DNA of 23,557 nt from a virus. This document shows positions 14,007 to 21,131 of this stretch, piece by piece. Made by a program: the position numbers and the translations under genes. The stretch lies in the IMG/VR virus record IMGVR_UViG_3300008113_000387, positions 1 to 23,557 of that record; one strand, written 5' to 3'. Every line of letters begins with the position of its first letter. Position 1 is the first letter of the stretch. A model generated the notes under the pieces. The model saw only the letters and a list, made by a program, of their open reading frames with translations, searched no databases and was not told the DNA's origin.

Positions 14007-15020
14007 TTAAACTTTCATGCAAGTTGCCTTAGCAAGATTCTGCCAGTTGCTCGGGCTAATCTTGACCAAGTCTGCAATCTTCAATGCCATACGCAATGAC
14101 ACTTCACGCAATTTGTTGTGGTTGTCCCACATGTAACTCATAACATCCGATGATTGTTCATCGGTGAAATCGTACTCGCTAAACAAACCACCGTCAGCAT
14201 CACGATGGACCTGCTTGATACGCAACATTTTATCACGCTCACTATTGATAGTGAGGTCCAGATAGTGACAGCGACTTTGCAGTGCATCCAAGTGAGCCTT
14301 GATTTTGTTGCTACGACGGTCAGCAAAATTCAAGTTAGTGATAAAGATCACCGAGCCATTGAAATTGAAAGTATTGGGGATACCTTCTTCACGCAAAATG
14401 CGTGAGTCTTTGTTCCAACTGATTCGGCGAGTTTTGCCTGAATCCAAAGCGCCTTTCAACACATTCAATGCATCGGGGTCTTCCCAAATGTCACAGTCAT
14501 CAAAGACCAAAACATTCTTACTGTCAGAATATTTGTACAGTTTAGAGAACAAACCAATACCTGACATTGCACCTTTCACAATGTCAAAACGAGGACGCTT
14601 GCCTGCAATTTTATCAAACAGACTTGCCTTCTCCATTTGCATAGTCACGCCGTGCGACTTGCCGACACCAGGGGGACCTGACACAATCATAGCACGAATG
14701 TTGCCTGAGATACATGCGGCACTCATTTCATCAAGCACATTGAATCGGCTAGCAATGCGATCCATTGCCTCAGTTTCAGATTCATTGACCTCTGGCTCAA
14801 CTGCTACGACAACAGGCTCAGTGCCTGACACAAATTGCAAATCATTTTGATTAGCAACACCAACCCTGATCAGACCACTGCGACCCGGGAATTGACCTTC
14901 ATTTTTCACTGTAACAAACCCACCTTTCGTACCCAATTGGTACCCTTTCACCAATGTGAAAACTTGATTAGCGATCGGCTGATTGCGATAAGTCCCAGAA
15001 ACAATGCGAACAGTAGACAT
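14007..15020 (-). CDS. AAA+ ATPase in its own promoter-terminator unit
   Basis: 337 residues. The N-terminal 65 residues look like a small beta-barrel (RIVSGTYRNQPIANQVFTLV, several Gly), then an acidic linker, then a AAA+ core: Walker A GPPGVGKS (115-122), Walker B VLVFDDCD (170-177), sensor-1 strand VIFITNLNF (224-232, Asn), and a C-terminal helical lid. The role is unknown; similar phage ATPases may act as chaperones or remodellers. It has a perfect sigma70 promoter, a strong Shine-Dalgarno (AGGAG, 5 bases before ATG) and a terminator, so it is probably transcribed early, strongly and alone. Two lines I counted here run about 48% G+C against about 35% in uvsW, suggesting selection for expression or a separate origin. 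Confidence 0.88.
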   Translation of the reverse strand: MSTVRIVSGTYRNQPIANQVFTLVKGYQLGTKGGFVTVKNEGQFPGRSGLIRVGVANQNDLQFVSGTEPVVVAVEPEVNESETEAMDRIASRFNVLDEMSAACISGNIRAMIVSGPPGVGKSHGVTMQMEKASLFDKIAGKRPRFDIVKGAMSGIGLFSKLYKYSDSKNVLVFDDCDIWEDPDALNVLKGALDSGKTRRISWNKDSRILREEGIPNTFNFNGSVIFITNLNFADRRSNKIKAHLDALQSRCHYLDLTINSERDKMLRIKQVHRDADGGLFSEYDFTDEQSSDVMSYMWDNHNKLREVSLRMALKIADLVKISPSNWQNLAKATCMKV

Positions 15021-15052
15021 TTAAACTCCTATATTAGTCACTGAAAAATACA

Positions 15053-15081
15053 ATTATACACCCTAGTTGATTTATTGTCAA
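15053..15081 (-). promoter_or_regulatory. Perfect sigma70 promoter of the AAA+ ATPase gene
   Basis: TTGACA (15081-15076), 17-base spacer, TATAAT (15058-15053) on the minus strand. The predicted start gives a leader of about 26 bases with a good Shine-Dalgarno. It shares the 17-mer GGTTGACAATAAATCAA with the promoter at 15252-15280. The ends of that repeat (TTGA-N7-TCAA) form an imperfect inverted repeat over the -35 box, a possible operator. Confidence 0.9.
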
Positions 15082-15083
15082 CC
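15067..15083. repeat. 17-bp direct repeat, copy 1 (promoter -35 region)
   Basis: The 17 bases read GGTTGACAATAAATCAA on the minus strand and recur exactly at 15266-15282. Each copy holds the -35 box and half the spacer of a consensus promoter. The copies lie 199 bases apart, on either side of the 43-codon gene. Confidence 0.9.
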
Positions 15084-15089
15084 AAAATC

Positions 15090-15221
15090 TTATTGTTCCA
15101 TTGGGTCACCGAGCATATAGTCGGAGACATACTCTACTACAAAAGTAGTACCTTTGTGCAATTTGAGATATGCCCCAAGGGCTTCTGGATTACGAAACAA
15201 CAACCCACCAACTTTAAACAT
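15090..15221 (-). CDS. 43-residue micro-protein of unknown function
   Basis: A 43-codon gene with every mark of being real: perfect sigma70 promoter (15252-15280), Shine-Dalgarno AAAGGA 7 bases before the ATG at 15221, and a protein-like sequence beginning MFKVGGLLFRNPEALGAYLK and ending DYMLGDPMEQ. It has no transmembrane segment; it reads as a short strand, helix and strand (GTTFVVEYVSDYML). Strong early expression of such a small protein is typical of phage host-takeover factors, but the function is unknown. Its stop lies 9 bases before the -35 box of the ATPase promoter. Confidence 0.75.
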   Translation of the reverse strand: MFKVGGLLFRNPEALGAYLKLHKGTTFVVEYVSDYMLGDPMEQ

Positions 15222-15251
15222 CTAATCGTCCTTTAATCAATCAATACATGT

Positions 15252-15280
15252 ATTATATGCCCGAATTGATTTATTGTCAA
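15252..15280 (-). promoter_or_regulatory. Perfect sigma70 promoter of the 43-residue gene
   Basis: TTGACA (15280-15275), 17-base spacer, TATAAT (15257-15252) on the minus strand, with a leader of about 24 bases before the ATG at 15221. It lies immediately after the stop of the 281-residue gene (15277), so the -35 box overlaps that stop codon. Confidence 0.9.
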
Positions 15281-15282
15281 CC
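15266..15282. repeat. 17-bp direct repeat, copy 2 (promoter -35 region)
   Basis: Identical to the 17 bases at 15067-15083. The flanking spacer and -10 sequences are also alike (a G-rich end to the spacer, then TATAAT), which points to duplication of one promoter rather than chance. Confidence 0.9.
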
Positions 15283-16122
15283 TTTTGCTAGATGCCATTT
15301 ATCAACACTAAAGTATTCAAAATTGTCTATTGTGCGTCTACAAAAAGAACCATTAACTTGTAATACTTCTGTATTCAGAAACATATCATTCCAAATATGC
15401 TCTAAAGGATTACCAGGTTGAATACTAATTAGTACACCGGCATTTAGTTTAAGATCCTTGAGCCAATATTGATTAGTAGTAATTCGTTTAGTTTTTCTAA
15501 CCAACATCTTCAATGGTTTCAATTCTACAGAAAGTTTCAACAGTTTAGGCTTGTTTTCTTTGTCTAATTTTTTAAAGTTTTGATTTGCATCAACTGCACA
15601 CCGAACTTCATCAATGTTAACATCGTACTCATAAAATATAGGTAGATAGTATGCTAAGCCTAACATGTTTTCTCTAACCATACGACCATCACCATGCACA
15701 AATGTGTTTAGGTCTTTACGATAGTCAGACATGCGCGGGTTATCATTTCGCAATGTTAACATCATAATTTTTTTACTGTAGTAGTCACGTATTTGTTTAG
15801 CCATTTCAATATCATCACCAGTGACCTTATTAAACAATTCATCCTGTAATAGTCTACCTATACCTGAATGACCACTGTCACGTAGTCTTTTCCAAGCAAC
15901 ACTTAATGCTAGTACATCAGTTGGTGTTTCATACACTTCATATTTTTTGACCGCAGGATGCAAATTTGCATTGCCTGTTTCGCCTGATAGTGTAAATGCT
16001 CCATTTAGCTGAGCCAAAGGTTTAATTGCTTGCAACTGTTTAGGTGTAAATGTTGAATTTTGTCCTAAACTAACTGTACTAAGATTACCAAAACTATTTG
16101 ATGTTATATTTGAATAACTCAT
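15277..16122 (-). CDS. Unknown 281-residue protein after the UvsY-like gene
   Basis: The ATG at 16122 overlaps the upstream stop (ATGA); a 19-codon extension to 16179 lies inside the upstream gene and is unlikely. The first 40 residues are Ser/Thr/Asn-rich. The middle has protein-like helices (TPTDVLALSVAWKRLRDSGH; DDIEMAKQIRDYYSKKIMML) and a Gly-Asp segment (FVHGDGRMVRENMLGLAYYL). The C-terminal part is basic and beta-like (KPLKMLVRKTKRITTNQYWL). I do not recognise the family. Coupling to uvsX and the UvsY-like gene suggests a link to recombination or replication, but nothing in the sequence names it. Confidence 0.75.
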   Translation of the reverse strand: MSYSNITSNSFGNLSTVSLGQNSTFTPKQLQAIKPLAQLNGAFTLSGETGNANLHPAVKKYEVYETPTDVLALSVAWKRLRDSGHSGIGRLLQDELFNKVTGDDIEMAKQIRDYYSKKIMMLTLRNDNPRMSDYRKDLNTFVHGDGRMVRENMLGLAYYLPIFYEYDVNIDEVRCAVDANQNFKKLDKENKPKLLKLSVELKPLKMLVRKTKRITTNQYWLKDLKLNAGVLISIQPGNPLEHIWNDMFLNTEVLQVNGSFCRRTIDNFEYFSVDKWHLAKG

Positions 16123-16574
16123 ATTGAAATATCTTCCATTCCTGCTGTACGTAAACGCACGATATGTCCCATCTGCCATTGCTTTGCTTCAAGACCCTTC
16201 ATAATACCTAACCAACGATTACGCAAATATGCTACTTCATTAATTAAGGTTTCATAATCAATTACCTCATCCTCGCCATCTACATACTTTTCTGCATCAC
16301 GGCTTGTCAATGCTCTATTATACGCCTCTAGATATTTTTGAAAATGTTTTCGGCGAATTTTCCGTAACTGAATATTTAGGTAATTTAATACCGCTTCAAT
16401 CTCTTGTAGTTGATTAAACCTATGTTCTGTAACACCGGGCAAAGAGGCAATGTTCTTCTCTACGTTTCCGTAAATTTTAACATCATTCTTTGCTGAACTT
16501 AATTCTGTTTCATATTGAGATATGAAATCCGGTATCACAGATAGGTCACTGCTGATACGGGTATACCAATTCAT
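16119..16574 (-). CDS. uvsY: Probable recombination mediator, UvsY-like
   Basis: 151 residues, near T4 UvsY (137), almost all helical with a basic centre (NIQLRKIRRKHFQKYLEAYN). The C-terminal pattern, an acidic segment then LRNRWLGIMKGLEAKQWQMG and HIVRLRTAG, resembles the end of UvsY (YWGILLDFCSGALDAIK followed by HIQDMR). UvsY loads UvsX onto gp32-covered ssDNA, and both partners lie just upstream. The call rests on size, that one segment and position. The ATG at 16574 directly abuts the previous stop. Confidence 0.65.
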   Translation of the reverse strand: MNWYTRISSDLSVIPDFISQYETELSSAKNDVKIYGNVEKNIASLPGVTEHRFNQLQEIEAVLNYLNIQLRKIRRKHFQKYLEAYNRALTSRDAEKYVDGEDEVIDYETLINEVAYLRNRWLGIMKGLEAKQWQMGHIVRLRTAGMEDISI

Positions 16575-16817
16575 TTAATCCCACTCGTCAGTATCTTGTT
16601 CTTCTTCTTCGTATTCTTCGTCTTGGAAATGCTGTTCAGCATAACCTTTTAATGCGGTAGTGATATCCTTATCTTTAAAGGTATCTTTAATTTCTTCAAC
16701 TTCATAATTGTTGTCAATCAACAAATTGACTAATGTATCTGCCGCATCACCACGATCGGTTAAATCAATATGGTCACGTAATGCATCCCAAACTTCTGCA
16801 ATCAAATCTAGTTTCAT
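16575..16817 (-). CDS. Small acidic protein between uvsX and the UvsY-like gene
   Basis: 80 residues. An N-terminal helical part (MKLDLIAEVWDALRDHIDLT, then DAADTLVNLLIDNNYEVEEI) is followed by an almost purely acidic tail (about 67-80: DEEYEEEEQDTDEWD). I have seen similar small acidic proteins near recombination genes in T4-like marine phages, but know no function. The ATG at 16817 overlaps the uvsX stop (ATGA). The acidic tail could mimic DNA or bind a basic partner; this is inference. Confidence 0.8.
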   Translation of the reverse strand: MKLDLIAEVWDALRDHIDLTDRGDAADTLVNLLIDNNYEVEEIKDTFKDKDITTALKGYAEQHFQDEEYEEEEQDTDEWD

Positions 16818-17878
16818 TCTTCAGGTTCCTCCGTTGCTACATTACTTAGCTTAGAATCTTGTTTTTTACTAAACTCACTCATAACTTTATCCAAGCAACC
16901 GCCTTCATTTGACTCCCAGCCTTTACGGAACATCTTTAAGATTTCTCCATCTTCAGTTGTATAACTCAAACGATTACCTTCTTTAGTTAAGAGTTCGTTC
17001 TTCTCAAACAAATCAAGCAAGCCACTGTATGGATTCATACCTGTTTCATATGGAATCTTAATTTGTAGAGTTTCAAAAGGTTTAGCATATCGTGTTTTCA
17101 TAATCTTACATGCGGCACGAATACCATTTACTTCTGAAACCTTGTTACCATCCTCATCCTCTTTGAGTTTGAGTTTCTTCATAGCAACAAGAATGCTACT
17201 TGCATACACAAAACCTTGTCCACCTGATACTTTATCATCAGGATCAAACATATCCTGACTTGCGTAAGTGTGATTAGTTGCAACCATACCAATGTTCAAA
17301 CTTCCGAACATATTAACTGAGTTGCGAACAAGAGCAGCCAATGCTTTAGGCTTACGACCCATGTCACCCTTCATATCACCTGCTTCAAACTGATTTACAT
17401 CAGTTGGAGTCAATAACATTCCCAAGCTATCAATGACAAACAACACCTTGGGTCTGTCTTCTTGCGGGAGTGTTTTATAATCAGTTACAAATTTACTGAT
17501 TGTCTTGGCTACATCATCAATCATAGCCATGTTTAGTTTTAATAGTTTATTTTCTGAGGTATCAACACCTAAGGCGTGCAACCATTTCTCATCTAATGCG
17601 TTTTCCGAATCAATGAGTACAACAAAGATACCTTGTTGTTGAGCATGGCGTACCAAGTTGCCAGAACAGATAAAACTTTTCCCAGAACCTGATTCTCCAG
17701 CAAATACAGTAACTTTGCCCAGTGGTACCCCTTTATTAAAATCACCACTAATAAGATAATTAAGTGCGTAATTTCCTGTGTTAATCCAATCAGTTGGGTC
17801 GTTAAATCCAATGCTTAATCCTTCAATAGACTTAGTTATTTCTCGCCTAAAACGGCTTACGTCAAACGGTTTTCCCAT
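16814..17878 (-). CDS. uvsX: RecA-like recombinase UvsX
   Basis: 354 residues, near T4 UvsX (391). Walker A is GESGSGKS (61-68), Walker B is VLFVIDS (145-151), then the FEAGDMKGDMGRKPKALAAL region (loop L1 area, about 164-183), MVATNHTYASQ (198-208), and SGGQG (218-222, before the L2-like segment). The C-terminus is Glu/Lys-rich. It forms filaments on ssDNA and drives strand invasion in recombination-dependent replication, with gp32, a UvsY-like mediator and UvsW all nearby. The ATG at 17878 abuts the stop of the HNH gene, with GAGAG as Shine-Dalgarno. Confidence 0.95.
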   Translation of the reverse strand: MGKPFDVSRFRREITKSIEGLSIGFNDPTDWINTGNYALNYLISGDFNKGVPLGKVTVFAGESGSGKSFICSGNLVRHAQQQGIFVVLIDSENALDEKWLHALGVDTSENKLLKLNMAMIDDVAKTISKFVTDYKTLPQEDRPKVLFVIDSLGMLLTPTDVNQFEAGDMKGDMGRKPKALAALVRNSVNMFGSLNIGMVATNHTYASQDMFDPDDKVSGGQGFVYASSILVAMKKLKLKEDEDGNKVSEVNGIRAACKIMKTRYAKPFETLQIKIPYETGMNPYSGLLDLFEKNELLTKEGNRLSYTTEDGEILKMFRKGWESNEGGCLDKVMSEFSKKQDSKLSNVATEEPEE

Positions 17879-18376
17879 TTAATTTCTCTCTTTCATATAC
17901 TTTAAGATTTTTTCTAATTCCTGAATTGTCATATCTGATTTAAGTTTATTTGCTCTCCATGAGATTACAAATACATTACCAGGCACATATCCTAATTCAG
18001 GTACCAATTTGTCAAGTGTTGCTTTACTCGGATCACGTAGATGACCATCTTTTCCTCCCCAAGCATAATTTAATTTAATGCCTAAAACAGGACAATGTTC
18101 AGGTTGTTCTATTTGTTCCAAAGTTATATCAAACGGTATCCCTAATTTATTTGCTGAATTTTTTCGTTGTCTTAATTGATATGATAATGTATTTTCCATA
18201 GTTCTATATCGTTCTCTATCAGTTTGATATAAATCTATTCTGGAACACTCTATACATGTATAAGTTGAAACGAACCTTTCTGCAAGATGACCTCTCTTGC
18301 AAGGCTTATTGGTTAAATAGGTTTTACTGTTGTTTGCTATAGCAACTTCTCTTTCAGTACACTTACTCTTACCCAA
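17879..18376 (-). CDS. HNH endonuclease-like protein, possible free-standing homing nuclease
   Basis: 165 residues from TTG at 18376, chosen because GGAG lies 6 bases before it; a TTG at 18388 has no such site. It has paired metal-ligand-like residues (NKPCKRGH and TYTCIECS, perhaps a zinc knuckle) and an HNH-type C-terminus (HCPVLGIKLNYAWGG, then ATLDKLVPELGYVPGNVFVI with SWRANKLKSDM), the pattern of phage HNH nucleases in which the classic H-N-N residues lie around P-x-LD...GYVxGN. Free-standing nucleases often sit between DNA-metabolism genes of T4-like phages, as here between gp32 and uvsX, and spread by cutting alleles that lack them. Activity is unproven. Confidence 0.8.
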   Translation of the reverse strand: MGKSKCTEREVAIANNSKTYLTNKPCKRGHLAERFVSTYTCIECSRIDLYQTDRERYRTMENTLSYQLRQRKNSANKLGIPFDITLEQIEQPEHCPVLGIKLNYAWGGKDGHLRDPSKATLDKLVPELGYVPGNVFVISWRANKLKSDMTIQELEKILKYMKERN

Positions 18377-18614
18377 TTTTATCTCCAATCATCTTTCCAT
18401 TAGTATACACGCTAAACGGTTGTTTATCAAGTAACTCGGGACAATTATCCGCAATTGTATCTAATTCATAGTCAAGGGGATAATGTCTCAATGCCGCTCT
18501 TGCGCGGTCGCGAACTATACTAGGAACTCTGGGTGTTTTGCCAGGGTCGCATAGTTCTTCCAATAATTTTTTACCTTGCTTAATGGCTCGGTATCTTTCA
18601 TCTGGTAGTGTCAT
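18369..18614 (-). CDS. BPSL0761-like small protein, possibly bacterial in origin
   Basis: 81 residues. The opening MTLPDERYRAIKQGKKLLEE and the segment VPSIVRDRARAALRHYPLDY match what I recall of the BPSL0761 family of small proteins in Burkholderia and relatives (PDER...A...LEEL...P..VR..A...LRHYP). Function unknown even in bacteria. It lies directly after gp32, with a strong Shine-Dalgarno (AAGGAG, 7 bases before ATG) just past a stable hairpin, and overlaps the HNH gene by 8 bases. If the match holds, it is a hint of a betaproteobacterial host or past transfer. Confidence 0.7.
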   Translation of the reverse strand: MTLPDERYRAIKQGKKLLEELCDPGKTPRVPSIVRDRARAALRHYPLDYELDTIADNCPELLDKQPFSVYTNGKMIGDKIG

Positions 18615-18629
18615 AATTTCTCCTTAATA

Positions 18630-18649
18630 GGGAGAGGTTTCCCTCTCCC
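18630..18649 (-). other. Strong intercistronic hairpin with GAAA tetraloop
   Basis: GGGAGAGG-GAAA-CCTCTCCC on the minus strand: an 8-bp, GC-rich perfect stem closed by a GNRA tetraloop. It lies between the gp32 stop and the Shine-Dalgarno of the next gene. No T-run follows, so it is not a standard terminator; protection of the gp32 mRNA 3' end, an RNA-processing site or partial termination fits better. Confidence 0.85.
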
Positions 18650-18656
18650 GTTTCAT

Positions 18657-19664
18657 TTAAGCAGTTTTAGTTTGACGGGCACGAATCATTGCTAGAATGT
18701 CCTGTGCTTTGTCACTGCTAGGAGTTGCTTTTGGAACTGTGATTGGTGTTGAAGCCGCTTCCGGTTCATCATCTGACCATGGTGCTGACTCTGCAACGGG
18801 TGCTGATGCGGGGGCGCTGGTATCAGCAGGCGCTTGTGTTGCTGCCGCATTTGACCCACTAGGAGCGTCAAGACCATATGGTCTGTAATAGTTACCCCAA
18901 CGTTCGTTGTCGTAAGGTTGTCCATCTACACTTGCTTCAAACATTTCTTTGATAATGCGTAGTTCTGCTTCACCTGGTTTCTTAGGAAGAAAATCAGATA
19001 GATTGAACAACCCATGACTATCAATTGCTGCCATTTCTGCTTCTGTTAATGCACTTTCTTTACGTGCCCAATTACTGGTTGAGTAATCAGCATAACCACC
19101 TTTACTTGTTTTCTTAACGTTGAAGTCAAGACCACGCATATAGTCAGTTGGCAATTCTTCCATTTCAGGATCCATCAAACTTGATTTGATGATGGTAAAG
19201 ATTTGCGGACTAATAACAAATCTACGAATTGGATTCGCAGGTTGCTTGTCATCACCGATTGGATTTTGACGAACAAAACCTTGGAATAGATAACTGCGTT
19301 TCTTCCAATACTTGTTTGCCATTTCTTTCAAACTTTCGTCTTTATACCAAGGGCGAACTTCTGCCAATACTGGACATGTTGATCCATCATTGTACATTTC
19401 AACGCAAGGTACTTGTACTTGAATTTGTTTTACGTTTGGATCACCCTTAACACCATTGAATGGCAATTTGATGATTTGACGTTCTACCCAGAAGAAAGTG
19501 TTCTTACTGTCTGCATCTGGCAATAGACGCAATGTGGCAGTAGTGCCTTCGTCCATATTCCAGTGGGGGTAGATTGAGTTGTCAGATTGTTGGTTGCTTG
19601 AACCAGAGTTTGACTTGTTTTCTTGTGCCGCGATACGGGCACGAATTTCTGCTAATGAGGCCAT
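18657..19664 (-). CDS. 32: Single-stranded DNA-binding protein, T4 gp32-like
   Basis: 335 residues against 301 in T4. The N-terminal helix (ASLAEIRARIAAQENK) is a candidate cooperativity domain. The OB-fold core spans about 30-255, with WNMDEGTTATLRLLPDADS, FFWVERQ and KKRSYLFQGFV, as in other phage gp32s. The zinc site of T4 gp32 is weakly kept: only C87 and C97 are seen in that region. A long Ala/Pro linker with an acidic stretch (WSDDEPEAA) leads to a basic C-terminal helix, unlike the acidic end of T4 gp32. It coats ssDNA and recruits UvsX, UvsY and the replisome. The Shine-Dalgarno AAGGAG is 6 bases before the ATG, behind an early sigma70-type and a late-like promoter. Confidence 0.92.
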   Translation of the reverse strand: MASLAEIRARIAAQENKSNSGSSNQQSDNSIYPHWNMDEGTTATLRLLPDADSKNTFFWVERQIIKLPFNGVKGDPNVKQIQVQVPCVEMYNDGSTCPVLAEVRPWYKDESLKEMANKYWKKRSYLFQGFVRQNPIGDDKQPANPIRRFVISPQIFTIIKSSLMDPEMEELPTDYMRGLDFNVKKTSKGGYADYSTSNWARKESALTEAEMAAIDSHGLFNLSDFLPKKPGEAELRIIKEMFEASVDGQPYDNERWGNYYRPYGLDAPSGSNAAATQAPADTSAPASAPVAESAPWSDDEPEAASTPITVPKATPSSDKAQDILAMIRARQTKTA

Positions 19665-19711
19665 AATATTCTCCTTATTTCATTAAGATGGTCTTTGTTT
19701 AATATTCGCCA

Positions 19712-19725
19712 CACATAATTATGTG
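19712..19725 (-). promoter_or_regulatory. Perfect 14-base palindrome in the gp32 leader
   Basis: CACATAATTATGTG, in the roughly 70-base gp32 leader. A third copy of the arm (ATGTG on the minus strand, 19731-19735) sits at the expected 5' end of the transcript, so two alternative hairpins could form. T4 gene 32 mRNA is self-repressed through structure in its leader; this may play that part, or be a DNA operator. Confidence 0.55.
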
Positions 19726-19740
19726 ACTAACACATGATGA

Positions 19741-19768
19741 AGTATAACATACTTTTCTCACATGTCAA
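19741..19768 (-). promoter_or_regulatory. Sigma70-type early promoter of gp32
   Basis: TTGACA (19768-19763), 16-base spacer, TATACT (19746-19741) on the minus strand. The -35 box is perfect and the -10 box has one change. It gives a leader of about 70 bases, in contrast to the leaderless promoters elsewhere in the window. Confidence 0.8.
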
Positions 19769-19771
19769 TAG

Positions 19772-19779
19772 TATTTATC
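19772..19779 (-). promoter_or_regulatory. Candidate late promoter upstream of gp32 (GATAAATA)
   Basis: GATAAATA on the minus strand, just upstream of the sigma70 promoter in a true intergenic gap. T4 gene 32 is also read from several promoters, including late ones, so a second late start here is plausible. Confidence 0.45.
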
Positions 19780-19805
19780 CCGTTTGAGGGTAAATACATT
19801 TTTTT

Positions 19806-21131
19806 CTAGTGTTTTTTGAAGATTTCTGGCAACCCAATAACGGTGTCTAACATTCGTTCATAGGTTTCATTTAGGCTATCTGCTGTAGTAAATAAGGTCT
19901 GCTGAGGATCAGGACCTTCTTCTTCCAAGTTGTAATAAATCACATCCAAGAAGTCATTCATAATCTTTTGAGTTACTTCTTCTAGTCTATAAAGATAAAT
20001 TAAATTATCTTGTATTTGGTCAACAATTTGGTCATCATTGTATGTGTTGTTGATATTGGGAAATCTTCGTTTGAACATCTTCACAACTACCGGTGTATTG
20101 TTCTTTAGCCAATTTTTATATTCAACATCAGATGTTCTGATATCCTCATTTACTGCCACATTGTTATTATCATCGTTTGCAAATGCAGACAAGTCAGGTC
20201 CGCCTCGTTGTTGTGGTTTCAAACGAACAACATTATTAGTAGTTGGTTCAGCACTACCAGGTTGTGCTAATATATTTTTTACATGCGGCATAATGATATT
20301 CAACTTTTTGGCTGCTCTTTCTGCTTCTACTGTCTTAGCATCTAAGTCACGGAAAATTACTTCACTAGTAGATTTTATTTGATCCATTTTTTGTTGCATG
20401 TCTTTGATATCATTAGCTAATGGTGCATATTGTGCTCCCATTTGTGATACTTTATCTTTGCTTTTCTTTATACTAGTTTGAAATCTTTTTTCTTTTTCTG
20501 CCAATTCTCTTTCAGTAGTTTCTAATCTACTCATTACCTTATTAAACAACCCATCGTCAACTGATTGACGTTGGTCTAATGAAGATAGCATTGATTGAAT
20601 TTTTGATATCTCTTTGTTGTCTACTGGTTGTGATTTAATCTTATTGATCTTATCGCTCAATTCTTTAAATTTTACATCGTCAATGCCAGGCTTGTTTTCA
20701 AGTCTACGCAAATCATCTAACATTCCTTGTACTTTATCAGCACTAGCCTTTGCTACTTGTTGTTGAATCTCACCTGCAGGCTTTAACTGGGCACTGAGTT
20801 GTTTTAATCTGTCTAATTCTTTGCCGGTATCCTGTGCTATTCTTTCGTGGTCATGTAACTCTTGACCTAACTCTTGTACAGTGCGTGATAGTTTTTCATT
20901 CTCACGCTTTTGTGCATTTATTAATTTGTTTTGATTTAGATTCATTGAATCGTTGTCATTCATTTTGTCTGCAACGTACAGATTCAATGCTTGCTCTGGA
21001 CTACGATCTGGATACTTTCTGCTTGCTTGATACTGAATATCTTGATTGCGAGCCAATGGTCTATCTTGCACTGCCTCATTTGTGACAATACGATTAGCCC
21101 ATGACTCTAATTCAACTAATTCTTTCATCAT
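19806..21131 (-). CDS. Large coiled-coil protein of unknown function
   Basis: 441 residues (start ATG 21131 or the adjacent 21128). After a short N-terminal segment (LVELESWANRIVTNEAVQDR), residues about 70-275 are Lys/Glu/Gln-rich with heptad-like hydrophobics and almost no Pro or Cys: a long coiled coil. The C-terminal 110 residues (DVEYKNWLKNNTPVVVKMFK onward) look like a separate conserved helical domain. The family is not recognised. The start overlaps the previous stop (TAATG), so it belongs to the late-type unit started at 22935. A rod-like virion or assembly protein is likely from architecture alone. Confidence 0.75.
   Translation of the reverse strand: MMKELVELESWANRIVTNEAVQDRPLARNQDIQYQASRKYPDRSPEQALNLYVADKMNDNDSMNLNQNKLINAQKRENEKLSRTVQELGQELHDHERIAQDTGKELDRLKQLSAQLKPAGEIQQQVAKASADKVQGMLDDLRRLENKPGIDDVKFKELSDKINKIKSQPVDNKEISKIQSMLSSLDQRQSVDDGLFNKVMSRLETTERELAEKEKRFQTSIKKSKDKVSQMGAQYAPLANDIKDMQQKMDQIKSTSEVIFRDLDAKTVEAERAAKKLNIIMPHVKNILAQPGSAEPTTNNVVRLKPQQRGGPDLSAFANDDNNNVAVNEDIRTSDVEYKNWLKNNTPVVVKMFKRRFPNINNTYNDDQIVDQIQDNLIYLYRLEEVTQKIMNDFLDVIYYNLEEEGPDPQQTLFTTADSLNETYERMLDTVIGLPEIFKKH

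Noticed and set aside
14299-14850. 183-codon plus-strand open frame opposite the AAA+ ATPase
   Set aside because: It lies wholly antisense to a gene with clear Walker motifs, has no Shine-Dalgarno or promoter, and its product shows no domain-like features.
16123-16179. 19-codon upstream extension of the 281-residue gene
   Set aside because: It lies inside the UvsY-like gene without a Shine-Dalgarno. The ATG at 16122 makes a standard ATGA junction.
18630-18649. Intrinsic terminator after gp32
   Set aside because: The stem is strong but no T-run follows on the minus strand; it is listed as a hairpin of uncertain role instead.
20038-20382. 114-codon plus-strand frame opposite the coiled-coil gene
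   Set aside because: Antisense shadow: hydrophobic, Cys/Ser-rich translation typical of reverse-complemented Lys/Glu/Gln codons, with no start signals.
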